Counted from the stretch's first letter, positions 47,481-57,200 are shown. The stretch: DNA of 64,000 bases from Chryseobacterium sp. 3008163 (GCF_003669035.1 NZ_CP033070.1:2356001-2420000), one strand, 5' to 3'. A program made the numbers and translations. Notes: a model not told the origin generated them from the letters alone.

Positions 47481-48377
47481 ATGAAAAAAGAAGATATTCT
47501 GCATTTGGAGAAGCTGATGAACTTTCTGAGCCTGCATTTCTTAAAGAAAAACCATTGGGAAGATGTTTCAAAAACCGAATGGTCATACATCGTTGCAGAA
47601 CTTAATGATTTAATTATCAATGAAAATTCAGATAAGAATATTAAGAAAGAAGCAGACATCTTAGGTCTAAATTACCTGTATGAACATTTGATTATCAACA
47701 AACTAAAGAAATATTACCAAAACGAAAATTTAGTTATAAGCAAACCGAATCTGGCAAAACTAAGTTTGATTGTCAAAGTTTTAGGTTACTCAAATTATAT
47801 CGATTTCATTAATTCAAATACAGAATCATTCAATTTTAATGATTTGAGAATTGATATGAATAATGTGAAACAGAACACAGAATTGCTTGACAGGCTTGTC
47901 GGATGTTGGTATTCTTATAATAGAAATCTTCCGGAAAACCCTTCTCAGGCAAAAGACGATCGAATCTGGCGCTCTGCAATGGAAATCTACAAATCCGAAA
48001 CTTCGGGTGAATATTTCGTCGAAAGAAGCGGCGGCGACCGTCACAAGTATTTCGGGAAAATAACGGCGTATTCAGATTATGTTTTTATCATCATGAACAG
48101 TAACACGTTTATCCGCCAAAGGCATTTTATCTCAAGAATAAAAGATATCAATGAGAAGATTAAAAACCCAGAATATAAGCTCTATGAACTGCATTTTATA
48201 AGTACTTGTATTAGTTTTAATCAAGAGCCGATTGCTCTTTTCGAGATCTTTCAAAAAGCTGACAGAAAAAACTTCATTCCTGATTCTATCAGTTTTCCTA
48301 TTGACAGCGACGAAATTCCGCCATCAATTATTAAACAATTAGAAGATACAGAGGCTAACCGAATAGATTATAAATAG
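47481..48377 (+). CDS. Uncharacterised soluble protein
   Basis: A 298-residue protein without signal peptide or membrane segment. The first 110 residues are helical and Leu/Lys/Asn-rich; the second part (VGCWYSYNRNLPENPSQAKD, YFVERSGGDRHKYFGKITAY) is predicted beta-rich. I recognise no domain. It is divergent from the Gly/Cys-rich gene. Confidence 0.7.
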   Translation: MKKEDILHLEKLMNFLSLHFLKKNHWEDVSKTEWSYIVAELNDLIINENSDKNIKKEADILGLNYLYEHLIINKLKKYYQNENLVISKPNLAKLSLIVKVLGYSNYIDFINSNTESFNFNDLRIDMNNVKQNTELLDRLVGCWYSYNRNLPENPSQAKDDRIWRSAMEIYKSETSGEYFVERSGGDRHKYFGKITAYSDYVFIIMNSNTFIRQRHFISRIKDINEKIKNPEYKLYELHFISTCISFNQEPIALFEIFQKADRKNFIPDSISFPIDSDEIPPSIIKQLEDTEANRIDYK

Positions 48378-48418
48378 TTGATGATTTTTGGTTGATCGTT
48401 GTTAGTTTTAATTCAAAA

Positions 48419-49162
48419 TTAACCTACCAGCCAATCTTTAAAATCTTTTACACGTTCACGGCTTACTGTAATTTCTTCCTGTGGCTGAAAGTTCAATTCA
48501 ACCTTATAATTGGGTGAAGTATGGATGTTTTTGATGTAATCTGAATTGATAATAAACTGTCTGTTGACACGGAAAAACTTCTTATCATCAAGAACATCAG
48601 CCAATTCATCTAAAGTAAAATCTGAAGGATAAACACGATCAGAAGTCTGCAGATATACAATCTTATTTTCACTAAAAAAACAGCTGACTTCATGCGTTTG
48701 AACGATTTTCAAGTTGTATCCTATTTTCACTAAAATCCGGGAAAGCGTTGATTTTTCTTTCTTGATGAGTTGTTTGATATCATCCGAATTTACAGACTGA
48801 TCTGAAGGAAGGAAAGTTTTAAACTTTTCAATTGCGCCTGATAAATCCTCATCCAGGATGGGTTTCAGAAGATAATCGATGCTGTTTAATTTAAATGCTT
48901 TTAAAGTATACTGATCAAACGCTGTCGTATAAATAATAAAAGCTTTGGTGGAAATTTTCTCAAAAATATCAAACGAAAGTCCGTCACCCAAAACAATATC
49001 AGAAAAAATAAGCTGCGGATGTTCATTTTCCGAGAACCATTGTACGGCATCTTCCACAGATTCTAAGTTTGCAACCAATTGTAATTCAGGGAAAAGACTC
49101 AACATTCTTTCTAACTTTCTTGCAGCGGGTTTTTCGTCTTCTATGATGACCGTTTTAATCAT
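48419..49162 (-). CDS. LytTR-family response regulator
   Basis: A 247-residue regulator. Receiver domain with acidic pocket VIIEDEKPAARKLERM and phosphoacceptor Asp55 in LIFSDIVLGDGLSFDIF; linker; LytTR domain with ILVKIGYNLKIVQTHEV and FRVNRQFIINSDYIKNIHTS. It is the last gene downstream of the kinase/2TM operon and is the obvious partner of the kinase at 51015-52328. Confidence 0.93.
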   Translation of the reverse strand: MIKTVIIEDEKPAARKLERMLSLFPELQLVANLESVEDAVQWFSENEHPQLIFSDIVLGDGLSFDIFEKISTKAFIIYTTAFDQYTLKAFKLNSIDYLLKPILDEDLSGAIEKFKTFLPSDQSVNSDDIKQLIKKEKSTLSRILVKIGYNLKIVQTHEVSCFFSENKIVYLQTSDRVYPSDFTLDELADVLDDKKFFRVNRQFIINSDYIKNIHTSPNYKVELNFQPQEEITVSRERVKDFKDWLVG

Positions 49163-49215
49163 TGAGTGGGGTTTTTAGTTTAATTTGAATATTTCTTAGT
49201 AGTCATAATGTTTAA

Positions 49216-49310
49216 TTTTAACGCAAAGTTCACAAAGATTTTTTAACTACTAACTGTTTTTTAAGTTACACAAAGCCGTTTCACTTATAAAAGTTCACGA
49301 AGTTTTTAAG
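49216..49310. repeat. Degenerate dispersed intergenic element, copy 2
   Basis: Carries TTTTAACGCAAAG, CACAAAGCCGTTTCACTTAT and the related tail AAGTTTTTAAG; compare 39374-39475 and 55515-55620. It separates the response regulator from the 2TM genes. Confidence 0.5.
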
Positions 49311-49370
49311 TTAAAATAGATTACAGACAATAATAAATTTTAAATAAAAATAATTAAATCTTTTCGGTTT

Positions 49371-49646
49371 CTAAAAATTAATTGGTTTTTTTGTTTTGCT
49401 TAGTTCTTCTTCTAATACTTTGTTCTCCCATTCTGCATTTAAGACAAATAGTTTCACTGCTTTTACTGCCAAAATAATTCCCCAAACCGTCAGGATGATT
49501 GATCCGCTAAATATTGATTGAGATAAATCGCCAGATTTCATGAACCTTCTGAAAAATATGATCAAAGCTACGATCCCAAACCACATACAGTTTTTATAGA
49601 ATGATTTCAAATCTTTTACTCTTTGTTGTGCGTTATTAAAGTTCAT
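49371..49646 (-). CDS. 2TM-domain protein
   Basis: A 91-residue protein of the 2TM family (PF13239): amphipathic start NAQQRVKDLKSFYKNCMWFG, two helices, and a charged C terminus ENKVLEEELSKTKK in place of the usual W-E-E-K-K-I. Closest to the response regulator among the three free 2TM genes and the most divergent of them. Confidence 0.85.
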   Translation of the reverse strand: MNFNNAQQRVKDLKSFYKNCMWFGIVALIIFFRRFMKSGDLSQSIFSGSIILTVWGIILAVKAVKLFVLNAEWENKVLEEELSKTKKPINF

Positions 49647-49672
49647 TTTATTAATTTTTTAAAGTTTGTTAA

Positions 49673-49969
49673 TTAAAGTGATTTTGAACTTCTTCTCTCC
49701 TCCTCCATCAGTTGTTTTATTTTCTTTTCTTCCCAGTCTTTGCCGATTCCGAAAGTGCCTACTGCGTGAATCGTAAGACCTAATCCCCAGCCTAACATCG
49801 GCCAGTAAAACCACAAATGCTCAGGTGAAGTCAAAAGATTTAGAATCAATAAAAACGGAATGACTAAACAATAAGAAGTTAGATTGCCATAAAATCCTTT
49901 TAGATCTTTTACTCTTTTAGCTGCTTTTTCGTAAGCTAAATTTTCTTTGTTGAATGATAAATTTTCCAT
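49673..49969 (-). CDS. 2TM-domain protein
   Basis: A 98-residue 2TM protein: YEKAAKRVKDLKGFYGNLTS, two helices including FYWPMLGWGLGLTIHAVGTF, then GKDWEEKKIKQLMEEE. Nearly the same pattern as the C-terminal module of the kinase at 51015-52328. Function of the module is unknown. Confidence 0.88.
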   Translation of the reverse strand: MENLSFNKENLAYEKAAKRVKDLKGFYGNLTSYCLVIPFLLILNLLTSPEHLWFYWPMLGWGLGLTIHAVGTFGIGKDWEEKKIKQLMEEERRSSKSL

Positions 49970-50141
49970 GATGTTTTGTTTTAAAAATTAATATTTGTTT
50001 GTTTTCTTGAGTCAAATTTAGGTCAAGAAACAGCTTCACTTCAACTTTATATAACCGAACGGTAGATTTTTGAGACTGAACAGCAGAAATCCCAACTCAA
50101 TTCAAATCGGGATTTTATTTGATGCGTATAAAGGCTTATTT

Positions 50142-50708
50142 TCAAAATATAAACGGAATCAACTTTTTTGTCTTCTTTTTATATTCTGAATATTCAGTTC
50201 CGAACTGTTCTATCAATGCTTGTTCTTCAACTTTAATTCTGTAGAGAAATGCTAATAACGTTGGAACAAATGCGATAAACAGAGAAAACCAATTATTTAG
50301 AAATAATCCAAATCCAAAAAATGTGAGCAGCGCAAACGAATAAGAAGGATGCCTTACCCATCTGTAAAATCCTTCTTTTTTGATTTGATGATCGTCTTTA
50401 ATTGAAACATCGACCGTGAAAAATTTGCCGAGAGATCTAATGATCATCCAGCGGAAAAAAATTCCGGTCACCATCAAAATTTCACCCAGATATAGAATCC
50501 AGTATTGATTTCTGATAGGAAAAGTAGTCAGTTTAGAAATAGTAACCGCTAAAAATACCGACGGAAGGATCACTACCCACAAAATATTGAGCGTAGATTG
50601 ATCTTTCTTTTGGTCTTTTTTTTCTGATTTAAATTTTTGCTTGTAATAAATTTCGCTTAAAAACCAGACCGCAATCGAGACGTAAAAAAGTAAATACAGC
50701 GCATTCAT
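50142..50708 (-). CDS. Isoprenylcysteine carboxyl methyltransferase-like membrane protein
   Basis: A 188-residue protein with four or five helices. The conserved ICMT/PEMT-type end is visible: GFYRWVRHPSYSFALLTFFG, then LFIAFVPTLLAFLYRIKVEE and LIEQFGTEYSEYKKKTKK (RHPSY...EE). These bind AdoMet; the substrate in bacteria is unknown. Embedded between two 2TM genes and starting directly at the end of one of them. Confidence 0.85.
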   Translation of the reverse strand: MNALYLLFYVSIAVWFLSEIYYKQKFKSEKKDQKKDQSTLNILWVVILPSVFLAVTISKLTTFPIRNQYWILYLGEILMVTGIFFRWMIIRSLGKFFTVDVSIKDDHQIKKEGFYRWVRHPSYSFALLTFFGFGLFLNNWFSLFIAFVPTLLAFLYRIKVEEQALIEQFGTEYSEYKKKTKKLIPFIF

Positions 50709-51008
50709 TTACTTGTTTTTCTCCATCAGTTCTTTGATTTTCTTTTCTTCCCATTGTTTTGCGAAATTAAATCTGGGTAGAAAAACAAATAATGCATGCG
50801 CAAGAAGACCTATTCCCCAAAATATTGCTGTAAGGAAATTTTTAACCTGAAAATAACTCTCATTTGGTTTTAAATTGATGTAGTTAAAATAAGCAAACAA
50901 AAGATTAACCGCAACGTATGAAAATAGATGTCCATAGAAACCTCTCAATTTTTCTACTTGTTTTTTAGCCTGTTGATAATTAATATCATTTTCGTCAAAT
51001 TTTTCCAT
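50709..51008 (-). CDS. 2TM-domain protein
   Basis: A 99-residue 2TM protein: YQQAKKQVEKLRGFYGHLFS, two helices (AVNLLFAYFNYINL and IFWGIGLLAHALFVF), then FAKQWEEKKIKELMEKNK. It begins 6 bases after the kinase gene and touches the ICMT-like gene. Confidence 0.88.
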   Translation of the reverse strand: MEKFDENDINYQQAKKQVEKLRGFYGHLFSYVAVNLLFAYFNYINLKPNESYFQVKNFLTAIFWGIGLLAHALFVFLPRFNFAKQWEEKKIKELMEKNK

Positions 51009-51014
51009 TTTTTC

Positions 51015-52328
51015 CTATTTTTTCTGTTTATCCATAATTTCCCGAATCTTTTTTTCCTGCCAAGAAGTCCCGATTCCAAATACCTGAAAAGCGTGAGAAG
51101 CTACACCGACACCCCATCCTAAAAGTGGCCACCAAAACCAATAGTAATTATTTTGAGTGTAGAAATTCACAAAAATCAGGAAAGGAATAACTGCACAGTA
51201 AGAAATAAGATTTCCATAAAAACCTTTAATTTCTTTCACTCTTTTCTTAGCTCTGTCATAAGCTTTATCCTGGCTTTGTATATCTATCTTTTCAGTGTTT
51301 GGTTTTTCAGATAATACCGGAAGTTTCACTTTAAAATAATCCTCAGATTTTTCAATAAAAACATTTTTATCGGTAAGCAAAGAATATCGCTGTACAATAT
51401 TCGCTAAACCAATTCCTGCACTTTCCTTCATCTGCTCACGAATCTGCAGATTATTTTCGATGCATAACGTGTCTCCTTCTGTAAAAATTTTAATCAATAA
51501 AGGTTTTGAAGATGTTGCTAAATTATGTTTGATACAGTTTTCTAAAAGCAATTGCAAAGAAAGCGGAACGACAAATCTTCGTAAATCTTCATCTTTTACA
51601 TCAAAAATAAAATTGACACTGTCCTCAAATCTTGTTTTCAGCAAGTCACAATAGGTTTTTGCAAATTCTATTTCGTCTTCAATCGTTACCAGTTCTTTGT
51701 CTTTCTGCTCGAGAACATATCGGTAAATTTTCGACATTGAAGCGGTAAATTTCTGCGCCTGAGTTGGATTTTCATCAATTAATGAACTCAAAACATTCAA
51801 TGAATTAAAAAGAAAATGCGGATCGAGCTGGTTTTTTAAACTTTCAAACTGTGCATTGGCAGATTTTGCAATGAGCTTTTGCTCTACAACTTCTTTTCTG
51901 GAAGTTTTTTTCAATTCTTCCATGAAACCTTTGGCGTGCAGGAAAGTAGAGATCAGGAGCGCAATATTGATGGTAAACCAGTTCGTAAAATTGTATCTGC
52001 CCGAAAAATACTCCTGCGTAGTTGCTGCTTTCTGAAATACTACAAAATTCATATAATTGCAGAAATGCACCAAAATAATATTGGCAATAAGAATAGAAAT
52101 AATGCTGATAATTGCTCTTTTTGTTGTCGCTTCAGACCAAGGGAATCTTTTGTTCAGAAACTCATTAATTAAGCCGTTTCCGACGCCAAGAACGAATGAA
52201 TACATACACGAAATAAGAACAGTTAGAAAAAAGTTCTCAATCGTTTTTTCATCGGTAAATGCGAAAAAGAAGAAAAGCGACGTTCCCATCGAGATCCAAA
52301 ACAGTATGATTAATTCTTTACGCTTCAT
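51015..52328 (-). CDS. LytS-type histidine kinase fused to a C-terminal 2TM domain
   Basis: About 437 residues from the ATG at 52328 (an upstream TTG belongs to the -7 box). Four helices in the first 130 residues; His_kinase domain with phosphoacceptor His171 in SLKNQLDPHFLFNSLNVLSS, the N box LLLENCIKHNLA and GIGLANIVQRYSLL. After the kinase, residues about 350-437 form a complete 2TM module: YDRAKKRVKEIKGFYGNLIS, two helices, TSWQEKKIREIMDK. The fusion places the ATPase between two membrane regions. First gene of the operon down to 49371 or 48419. Confidence 0.92.
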   Translation of the reverse strand: MKRKELIILFWISMGTSLFFFFAFTDEKTIENFFLTVLISCMYSFVLGVGNGLINEFLNKRFPWSEATTKRAIISIISILIANIILVHFCNYMNFVVFQKAATTQEYFSGRYNFTNWFTINIALLISTFLHAKGFMEELKKTSRKEVVEQKLIAKSANAQFESLKNQLDPHFLFNSLNVLSSLIDENPTQAQKFTASMSKIYRYVLEQKDKELVTIEDEIEFAKTYCDLLKTRFEDSVNFIFDVKDEDLRRFVVPLSLQLLLENCIKHNLATSSKPLLIKIFTEGDTLCIENNLQIREQMKESAGIGLANIVQRYSLLTDKNVFIEKSEDYFKVKLPVLSEKPNTEKIDIQSQDKAYDRAKKRVKEIKGFYGNLISYCAVIPFLIFVNFYTQNNYYWFWWPLLGWGVGVASHAFQVFGIGTSWQEKKIREIMDKQKK

Positions 52329-52346
52329 AATTAAGATTTTCTGATT

Positions 52347-52374
52347 CAAAAATAAATCAAATTATCTGCTACAA
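52347..52374 (-). promoter_or_regulatory. Promoter of the kinase/2TM operon
   Basis: Minus-strand -33 TTG (52374-52372), 17-base spacer and exact -7 box TATTTTTG (52354-52347), 18 bases before the ATG. Confidence 0.6.
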
Positions 52375-52462
52375 AAATTATTTGTTACCGAACGGTTGAT
52401 TTTGTTTTCTGAACTGAAAAAACCTTCCGCAATAGAAGGTTCTCAGGTTGTTCTTATTTAAA

Positions 52463-53119
52463 TTATTTTGTAGATGAAGCTCCCAATCCGATAAAATATT
52501 CAGCTTCTGATTTCCCCCAATCAGGATCTAATATAGTTTTTGGCTTGAAGGCATTAAACTTTTCCAAGGCTGTTTTGAACTGTTCAATGCCTTTAGTTTT
52601 GCTTCCTCCGTACTGTTCCGGTGTGAAGTAGGTGTCTTCTGCCTTGATTAAGCTAACTCTTGGGTTATCTGAATTTAATTTTTCAGCAATCGTTAATTCT
52701 TCCTGAGCTTTCATCCCGAAAGTCATATATCTTTCCTGAGGATTGACCATCATTTTCAGTGAATAAGCCATTTTCTGAAGCAAATGAATCTCAGAATTAT
52801 CTTTATCTGTACTTCCAGCAGCATCAATATATTTTTGAGCCTGATCTGCGACAGCATCCAATTCCTGCATTTTTCCTTCTCTCATCAAAACTCTTCCTTT
52901 TTGAATGCAGGAAAAAGCGGTATAATAATTCGGCTGCCATTTTGTAGTTTCTTTTTCAGCAATTCTCTGAAAATCGTTAGCTAAAGCCTGAAAGTCTTCT
53001 GGTGTTTTACAGGTTTCAATTTTAGCGATTTTCTCTTTCATTACTTTTTCGTAATTAGCCTGAGCAAAAGATAGTAAGCTCATACAAGCTAAAGCAAAAC
53101 TTAAAATGTATTTTTTCAT
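52463..53119 (-). CDS. Secreted TPR-like protein linked to the TonB-dependent receptor
   Basis: A 218-residue exported protein (signal FALACMSLLSFAQA) made of helical repeats resembling TPRs, with WQPNYYTAFSCIQKGRVLMR in the middle and a C-terminal PEQYGGSKTKGIEQFKTALE. It starts 46 bases after the receptor gene on the same strand, so it is likely its periplasmic partner. The exact role is unknown. Confidence 0.75.
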   Translation of the reverse strand: MKKYILSFALACMSLLSFAQANYEKVMKEKIAKIETCKTPEDFQALANDFQRIAEKETTKWQPNYYTAFSCIQKGRVLMREGKMQELDAVADQAQKYIDAAGSTDKDNSEIHLLQKMAYSLKMMVNPQERYMTFGMKAQEELTIAEKLNSDNPRVSLIKAEDTYFTPEQYGGSKTKGIEQFKTALEKFNAFKPKTILDPDWGKSEAEYFIGLGASSTK

Positions 53120-53165
53120 GATTTCTAAATTTTTTAAAATTGTTTTTTATGATTTAAAGATAATA

Positions 53166-55387
53166 TTATAGATTATTATTAATTGTATCCTGTGTTTTAT
53201 CTACCCCAAAACTGATAAACATCCCCACAAATACAAACGTGTTAACCGGCGGAACGACCGCTGAACTTCTTGATCCGTTTTGTGAAAAGTTATAGCCGTA
53301 AATGTTTTTTGTTCCTAAAACATTTGAAATACTCACAACAAAAATAGTAAACGCTTTTGCATCTTTTTTACCAAGATTGGGTAGATAATTAAAGCTTAAA
53401 TTGAGAGAATTATAATCTTTCAGTCTGCCTTCATTTCGAATAATATTTTTATCATTCTGAGTAACTATATCATAATAAGGTCTGCCTTTTGCGTAGGTGT
53501 ACGACAGATTAACGCCAGTTTTCCATTCGGGGATAAATCTTTTGGCAACAAGGGAAATGGTGTGCTCTGCAGCGAAATTCGGTTTTAAACTTACAGGATA
53601 ATTCAGAAAATCTCTTTTGGAATCAAGAAATGAATAGCTGACCCAATAATCTATATTTTCGAATGTTTTTTTATCTCTCCAGAATAGTTCCAATCCTTTT
53701 GCAAAACCGTTTCCGTTATTGTTAAAGGCCGTTTGTACCTGTTGGTTCTGGTCACCATTCGGAACAATATTCTGTGTTTTTATCAGTTCATCATATTTTT
53801 TATAAAATGCTTCAAACCTCAAGCTTCGGCCTTCTGTTGACCTTTGAACCTGAAAAATAAAGTGTTGTGATTGTTGAAAATCTAAATTCGCAGATGAGTT
53901 AATGTATTTACTTTCAGGATTTTGAAAGAACAATCCGTAAGCGAAAGAGGTTGTCCAGTCTTTTGCTAAACGATAAGCCAAAGCAAAACGTGGTGCGATA
54001 TTAGTTTTATTAAGATAAGAAGAGTTTTCTCCTCTCACGCCAATCTTTGCAGAAAAGTGATTGCTGAAACCTAAGTCTGTTTCCACAAAAGCAGAAGAAA
54101 TCAAATCCCGATAATTTTTATTGACTTCGCCGAAATTTAGTTTTTCATTGGCATAATTTAATTCAAACCCGCCTCGTAAAGCGCTTATTTTATTGATTTT
54201 TCTGTCGACAACCGCTTTAAAATTAATGTAATTTCCATCATTCAATAATTGTGTTTTTTCTGATTCAATGTCATTGGTTTCTGTCGAGAAATTTAAATCT
54301 GATTGGTTATAAGAATATGAGGCACTTGTATTTAAAAGATATTTCCCGAATTTTTGCTTTAAAGACAAATTGTGATACGTGTTTTTTCCTTTTAATCTTA
54401 CCAATGCAAAATCGTATCCCGGTTCTAAACTTTCGGTTTTCACGCCCATTTTATTGTTATCAAACATTCCGTAATATTTAAAAAATCCGCCGGACTTTGT
54501 TTTGATTCTAAAGTTTGCATCACCGTTAAAACCTCGTGGAGCATCAATAAAGTCGGTATTAAAATTAAAAACGTCCTGCATCAAACCTAAGTTTGAATAA
54601 CCTAAGGTCGCTCCATAAGAATGATCTTTATTTTCACTTAATTTCTGAAAACCTCCATTTAAAAATATCGGTGAAACCCCGAAATCATAAGAGCTCTGAT
54701 CGGGAAGATCTACACTTTCAAGCATCAAAGCACCGGAAAGCGCCTGCCCATAAAGAGCAGAATACCCGCCACTCGAAAAAACATTTCCTTTGAAAAGAGA
54801 CGTATTGAAGCGGTCTCTTCCCGCAATTCCGGGAACGGAACTTGAAAAATAATTATTGATTAAGCTTCCGTCCATAAAAATTTTGGTTTCAGTTCCTGTT
54901 CCCCACGAACGAATAATCCTTCTGTCTCGCCCACTTTTTGTACACCGGGAAGATAATTTAGAGCGGAAGAAATTTGTCCGTCAGCACCAGCCGTTGTATA
55001 AATATCAATCGGTGTAAGCAAAGCGGTTGCTCTTTTTTTATCGCTCGCTTCAATAGAACCCGCCGAAACTACGACAGCATCTATTTCGTTGATTTGCTCT
55101 TTCAGTTCTGCATTCATGTAGACATCCTGATCTGCGATGAGAATAGTCTTTTCAATTTCATTATATTTTGGATGTACGAAAGTGAGAATACGGTTGCCTT
55201 TTTCAGTCGTTTCAAAAGAAAAATTTCCTTCCATATCTGTTGTTGCTCCGTCGTATGTATCCTTCAGCGTCACGCTGACTTCACTTACGCCTTTATTTTT
55301 AAAAGTCACTTTTCCTGTAATTTTTGTCTGAGAAAAGCTCAGTATAAATAAGAAAAAAGAGACAAGAAATAATAGTTTTGTTTTCAT
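53166..55387 (-). CDS. TonB-dependent receptor, with a -1 frameshift
   Basis: Signal peptide (SFFLFILSFSQT), then a carboxypeptidase-regulatory-like domain (KITGKVTFKNKGVSEVSVTL), a plug domain (IDAVVVSAGSIEASDKKRAT, LNYLPGVQKVGETEGLFVRG) and a barrel of about 570 residues. The break lies in the C run 54901-54904 (plus strand); a fifth base restores VRGGTGTETKIFMDGSLINN. About 740 residues in total, typical of the family. Start ATG at 55387; the upstream TTG is in the promoter. The ligand is unknown; no SusD partner. Confidence 0.9.
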
Positions 55388-55405
55388 AGCTGTATTAATT
55401 CGAAT

Positions 55406-55413
55406 CAAAAATA
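55406..55413 (-). promoter_or_regulatory. -7 box TATTTTTG of the TonB-dependent receptor
   Basis: Exact TAnnTTTG match on the minus strand, 18 bases before the ATG. Confidence 0.5.
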
Positions 55414-55514
55414 TGATGAATTTTTATTGTTTTGAATTTTTTGTTGCTGAGCTGTAGAATTTGAAATCTGAACCGTATTTAAAGAGTTTTCTGTCTATTT
55501 TTTAACCTCGCATA

Positions 55515-55620
55515 CATTTTAACGCAAAGAAAAACTAAGATTTTTTGTCAAAAAATACCCATTATTTTAAGGTAAACAAGGGCGTTTCACTTATTCAAGC
55601 AATACAAGTTTTAAATGCAC
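55515..55620. repeat. Degenerate dispersed intergenic element, copy 3
   Basis: Contains TTTTAACGCAAAG, GTAAACAAGGGCGTTTCACT, TATT and ATACAAGTTTTAA in the same order as the copies at 39374 and 49216. Confidence 0.5.
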
Positions 55621-55638
55621 GAAGGATTTGCTATTGTA

Positions 55639-56541
55639 TCAATTAATTGGAATGCAGAAATCAACAACCATTTTTCCTTCAGGATGTTCTTTAAAGTTTG
55701 AGTGATAGATTTCGAAAGGAAGTGCTTTGCGAGTTGAATAACCGTTTTCTTTCATCCATAAAAATAAAGATACCCAAGATTGTTCGAAATCAGCAAGGGT
55801 AACTTCTCCGCTTCCGACGATAAATTTTCCAGCTTCCAAGGTTTCAGGAAACACTTCTCCTTCTTGTTTCTCCAATTTTTCATCCAGAAGCATGCAGGCA
55901 TGAATTCTTACTTTATCCGCGGCTGTCACTTTAAAACTATCATGATAAACAGAAATCATTTTAAGATTTTCTCGGGGAAATAACTGCTTTTCTTTTGCCC
56001 AATCGATCAGAAGATTAAAAGAAGATTCTACATTTGCAATACCAAGGCTCATTACAGCTGCCAGATTCATTTCCGGAAGATGTGCTACTTTAATTTTTAA
56101 ATTCATTGTTGTCCAGTTTAATAGGTTTTCTATGTTGCAAATGTATTGGTCAAAAACGGTATCTACTTGTCCGTTCTTGCTTTGTATTGGCGAAATTGTA
56201 TGAAATTTTTCCGGACTGAGTTTTCTAAATTCTGAAGGAGATGTTCCGTAATATTTTTTAAAAGCTTTATTAAAATCTGAATGGCTGGAGAATCCTAAAT
56301 TCAGATAAATATCTTTTAGCGATAAGTTCTTTCTCAATGAAAGATAGAATGCACTTTTTTCTATTCTTTTTCTAAAAATATAATTCTGCAAAGTTTCTCC
56401 AATGATCATCTTGAAAATTCTGTGAAAATGAAACGGTGAATAGGCTGCTATTTTCGCAACTTTTTCTAAACTTAGTTCGGTATCAAGATTGTTATCTATA
56501 TACTGAATGATTTTTACCATTCTTTTCTTATACTCTTTCAA
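55639..56541 (-). CDS. AraC-family regulator with GyrI-like effector domain
   Basis: A 300-residue regulator. The first 110 residues carry two helix-turn-helix units (LSLEKVAKIAAYSPFHFHRI and LSLKDIYLNLGFSSHSDFNK, ending YYGTSPSEFRKL). Residues about 145-300 form a GyrI/BmrR-type small-molecule-binding domain (LKIKVAHLPEMNLAAVMSLG ... PFEIYHSNFKEHPEGKMVVD). The start is a TTG at 56541, which gives the usual N terminus; an ATG at 56520 is the alternative. Confidence 0.9.
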   Translation of the reverse strand: MKEYKKRMVKIIQYIDNNLDTELSLEKVAKIAAYSPFHFHRIFKMIIGETLQNYIFRKRIEKSAFYLSLRKNLSLKDIYLNLGFSSHSDFNKAFKKYYGTSPSEFRKLSPEKFHTISPIQSKNGQVDTVFDQYICNIENLLNWTTMNLKIKVAHLPEMNLAAVMSLGIANVESSFNLLIDWAKEKQLFPRENLKMISVYHDSFKVTAADKVRIHACMLLDEKLEKQEGEVFPETLEAGKFIVGSGEVTLADFEQSWVSLFLWMKENGYSTRKALPFEIYHSNFKEHPEGKMVVDFCIPIN

Positions 56542-56554
56542 GACAAAATTTTTG

Positions 56555-56562
56555 CAAAGGTA
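56555..56562 (-). promoter_or_regulatory. -7 box TACCTTTG of the AraC-type gene
   Basis: Exact TAnnTTTG match on the minus strand, 13 bases before the TTG start. Confidence 0.5.
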
Positions 56563-56680
56563 TCAAGATAATTTGAGGACGATTTGTCTTTTATTGCTAA
56601 TTGCAGAAAACGATTTCAAATCATAAACTGTTCTGAAATTGTTTATTAAATTTAAGATTACAACATTTAAATATTAATTT

Positions 56681-57184
56681 ATGAAACTACAGACTTTAAC
56701 ATTATTAACGGGTTGCGCTTTATTTGCAGCATCTTGCAGTACGAGTAAAACCTACAACATTTTAGCAAAAAGCGGAACAAAAACTGACGGAACAGCAAAA
56801 TTTACACAAAACGGAAATGATGTGGTGCTGAACTTAGAAGTCAATAATTTAACTCCCGGAATTCATGCCGTGCACATTCATGAGAAAGGCGACTGCTCAT
56901 CACCTACCGCAGAATCTGCCGGAGGACATTGGAATCCTTCAAAATCTGACCACGGAAAATGGGGAAATGCACACTTTCACATGGGCGATATCGGAAATCT
57001 GGTTGCTGATCATGAAGGAAAGGCAAAACTGACCTTTAAAACGGATAAATGGTGTTTGGATTGTCCTGAAGAGGCTAAAAATATTATGGGGAAAGGCCTA
57101 ATCATTCATGCCGGGAAAGATGATTATCAAACTCAGCCAACCGGAAATGCTGGCGGAAGAGTGGGATGTATCGAAATTAAATAA
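56681..57184 (+). CDS. sodC: Cu/Zn superoxide dismutase-family lipoprotein
   Basis: A 167-residue protein with lipobox FAASCSTSK, so probably anchored in the envelope. Metal ligands: HAVHIHEKGDC (two Cu His), GGHWNPSKSDHGKWGNAHFH (bridging His region), and GLIIHAGKDDYQTQPTGNAG (last Cu His and active-site loop). A Cys pair is in WCLDCPEE. It would dismutate periplasmic superoxide. The C-terminal RVGCIEIK supplies the disulfide partner. Confidence 0.93.
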   Translation: MKLQTLTLLTGCALFAASCSTSKTYNILAKSGTKTDGTAKFTQNGNDVVLNLEVNNLTPGIHAVHIHEKGDCSSPTAESAGGHWNPSKSDHGKWGNAHFHMGDIGNLVADHEGKAKLTFKTDKWCLDCPEEAKNIMGKGLIIHAGKDDYQTQPTGNAGGRVGCIEIK

Positions 57185-57200
57185 TTTATCTATTAAATAA

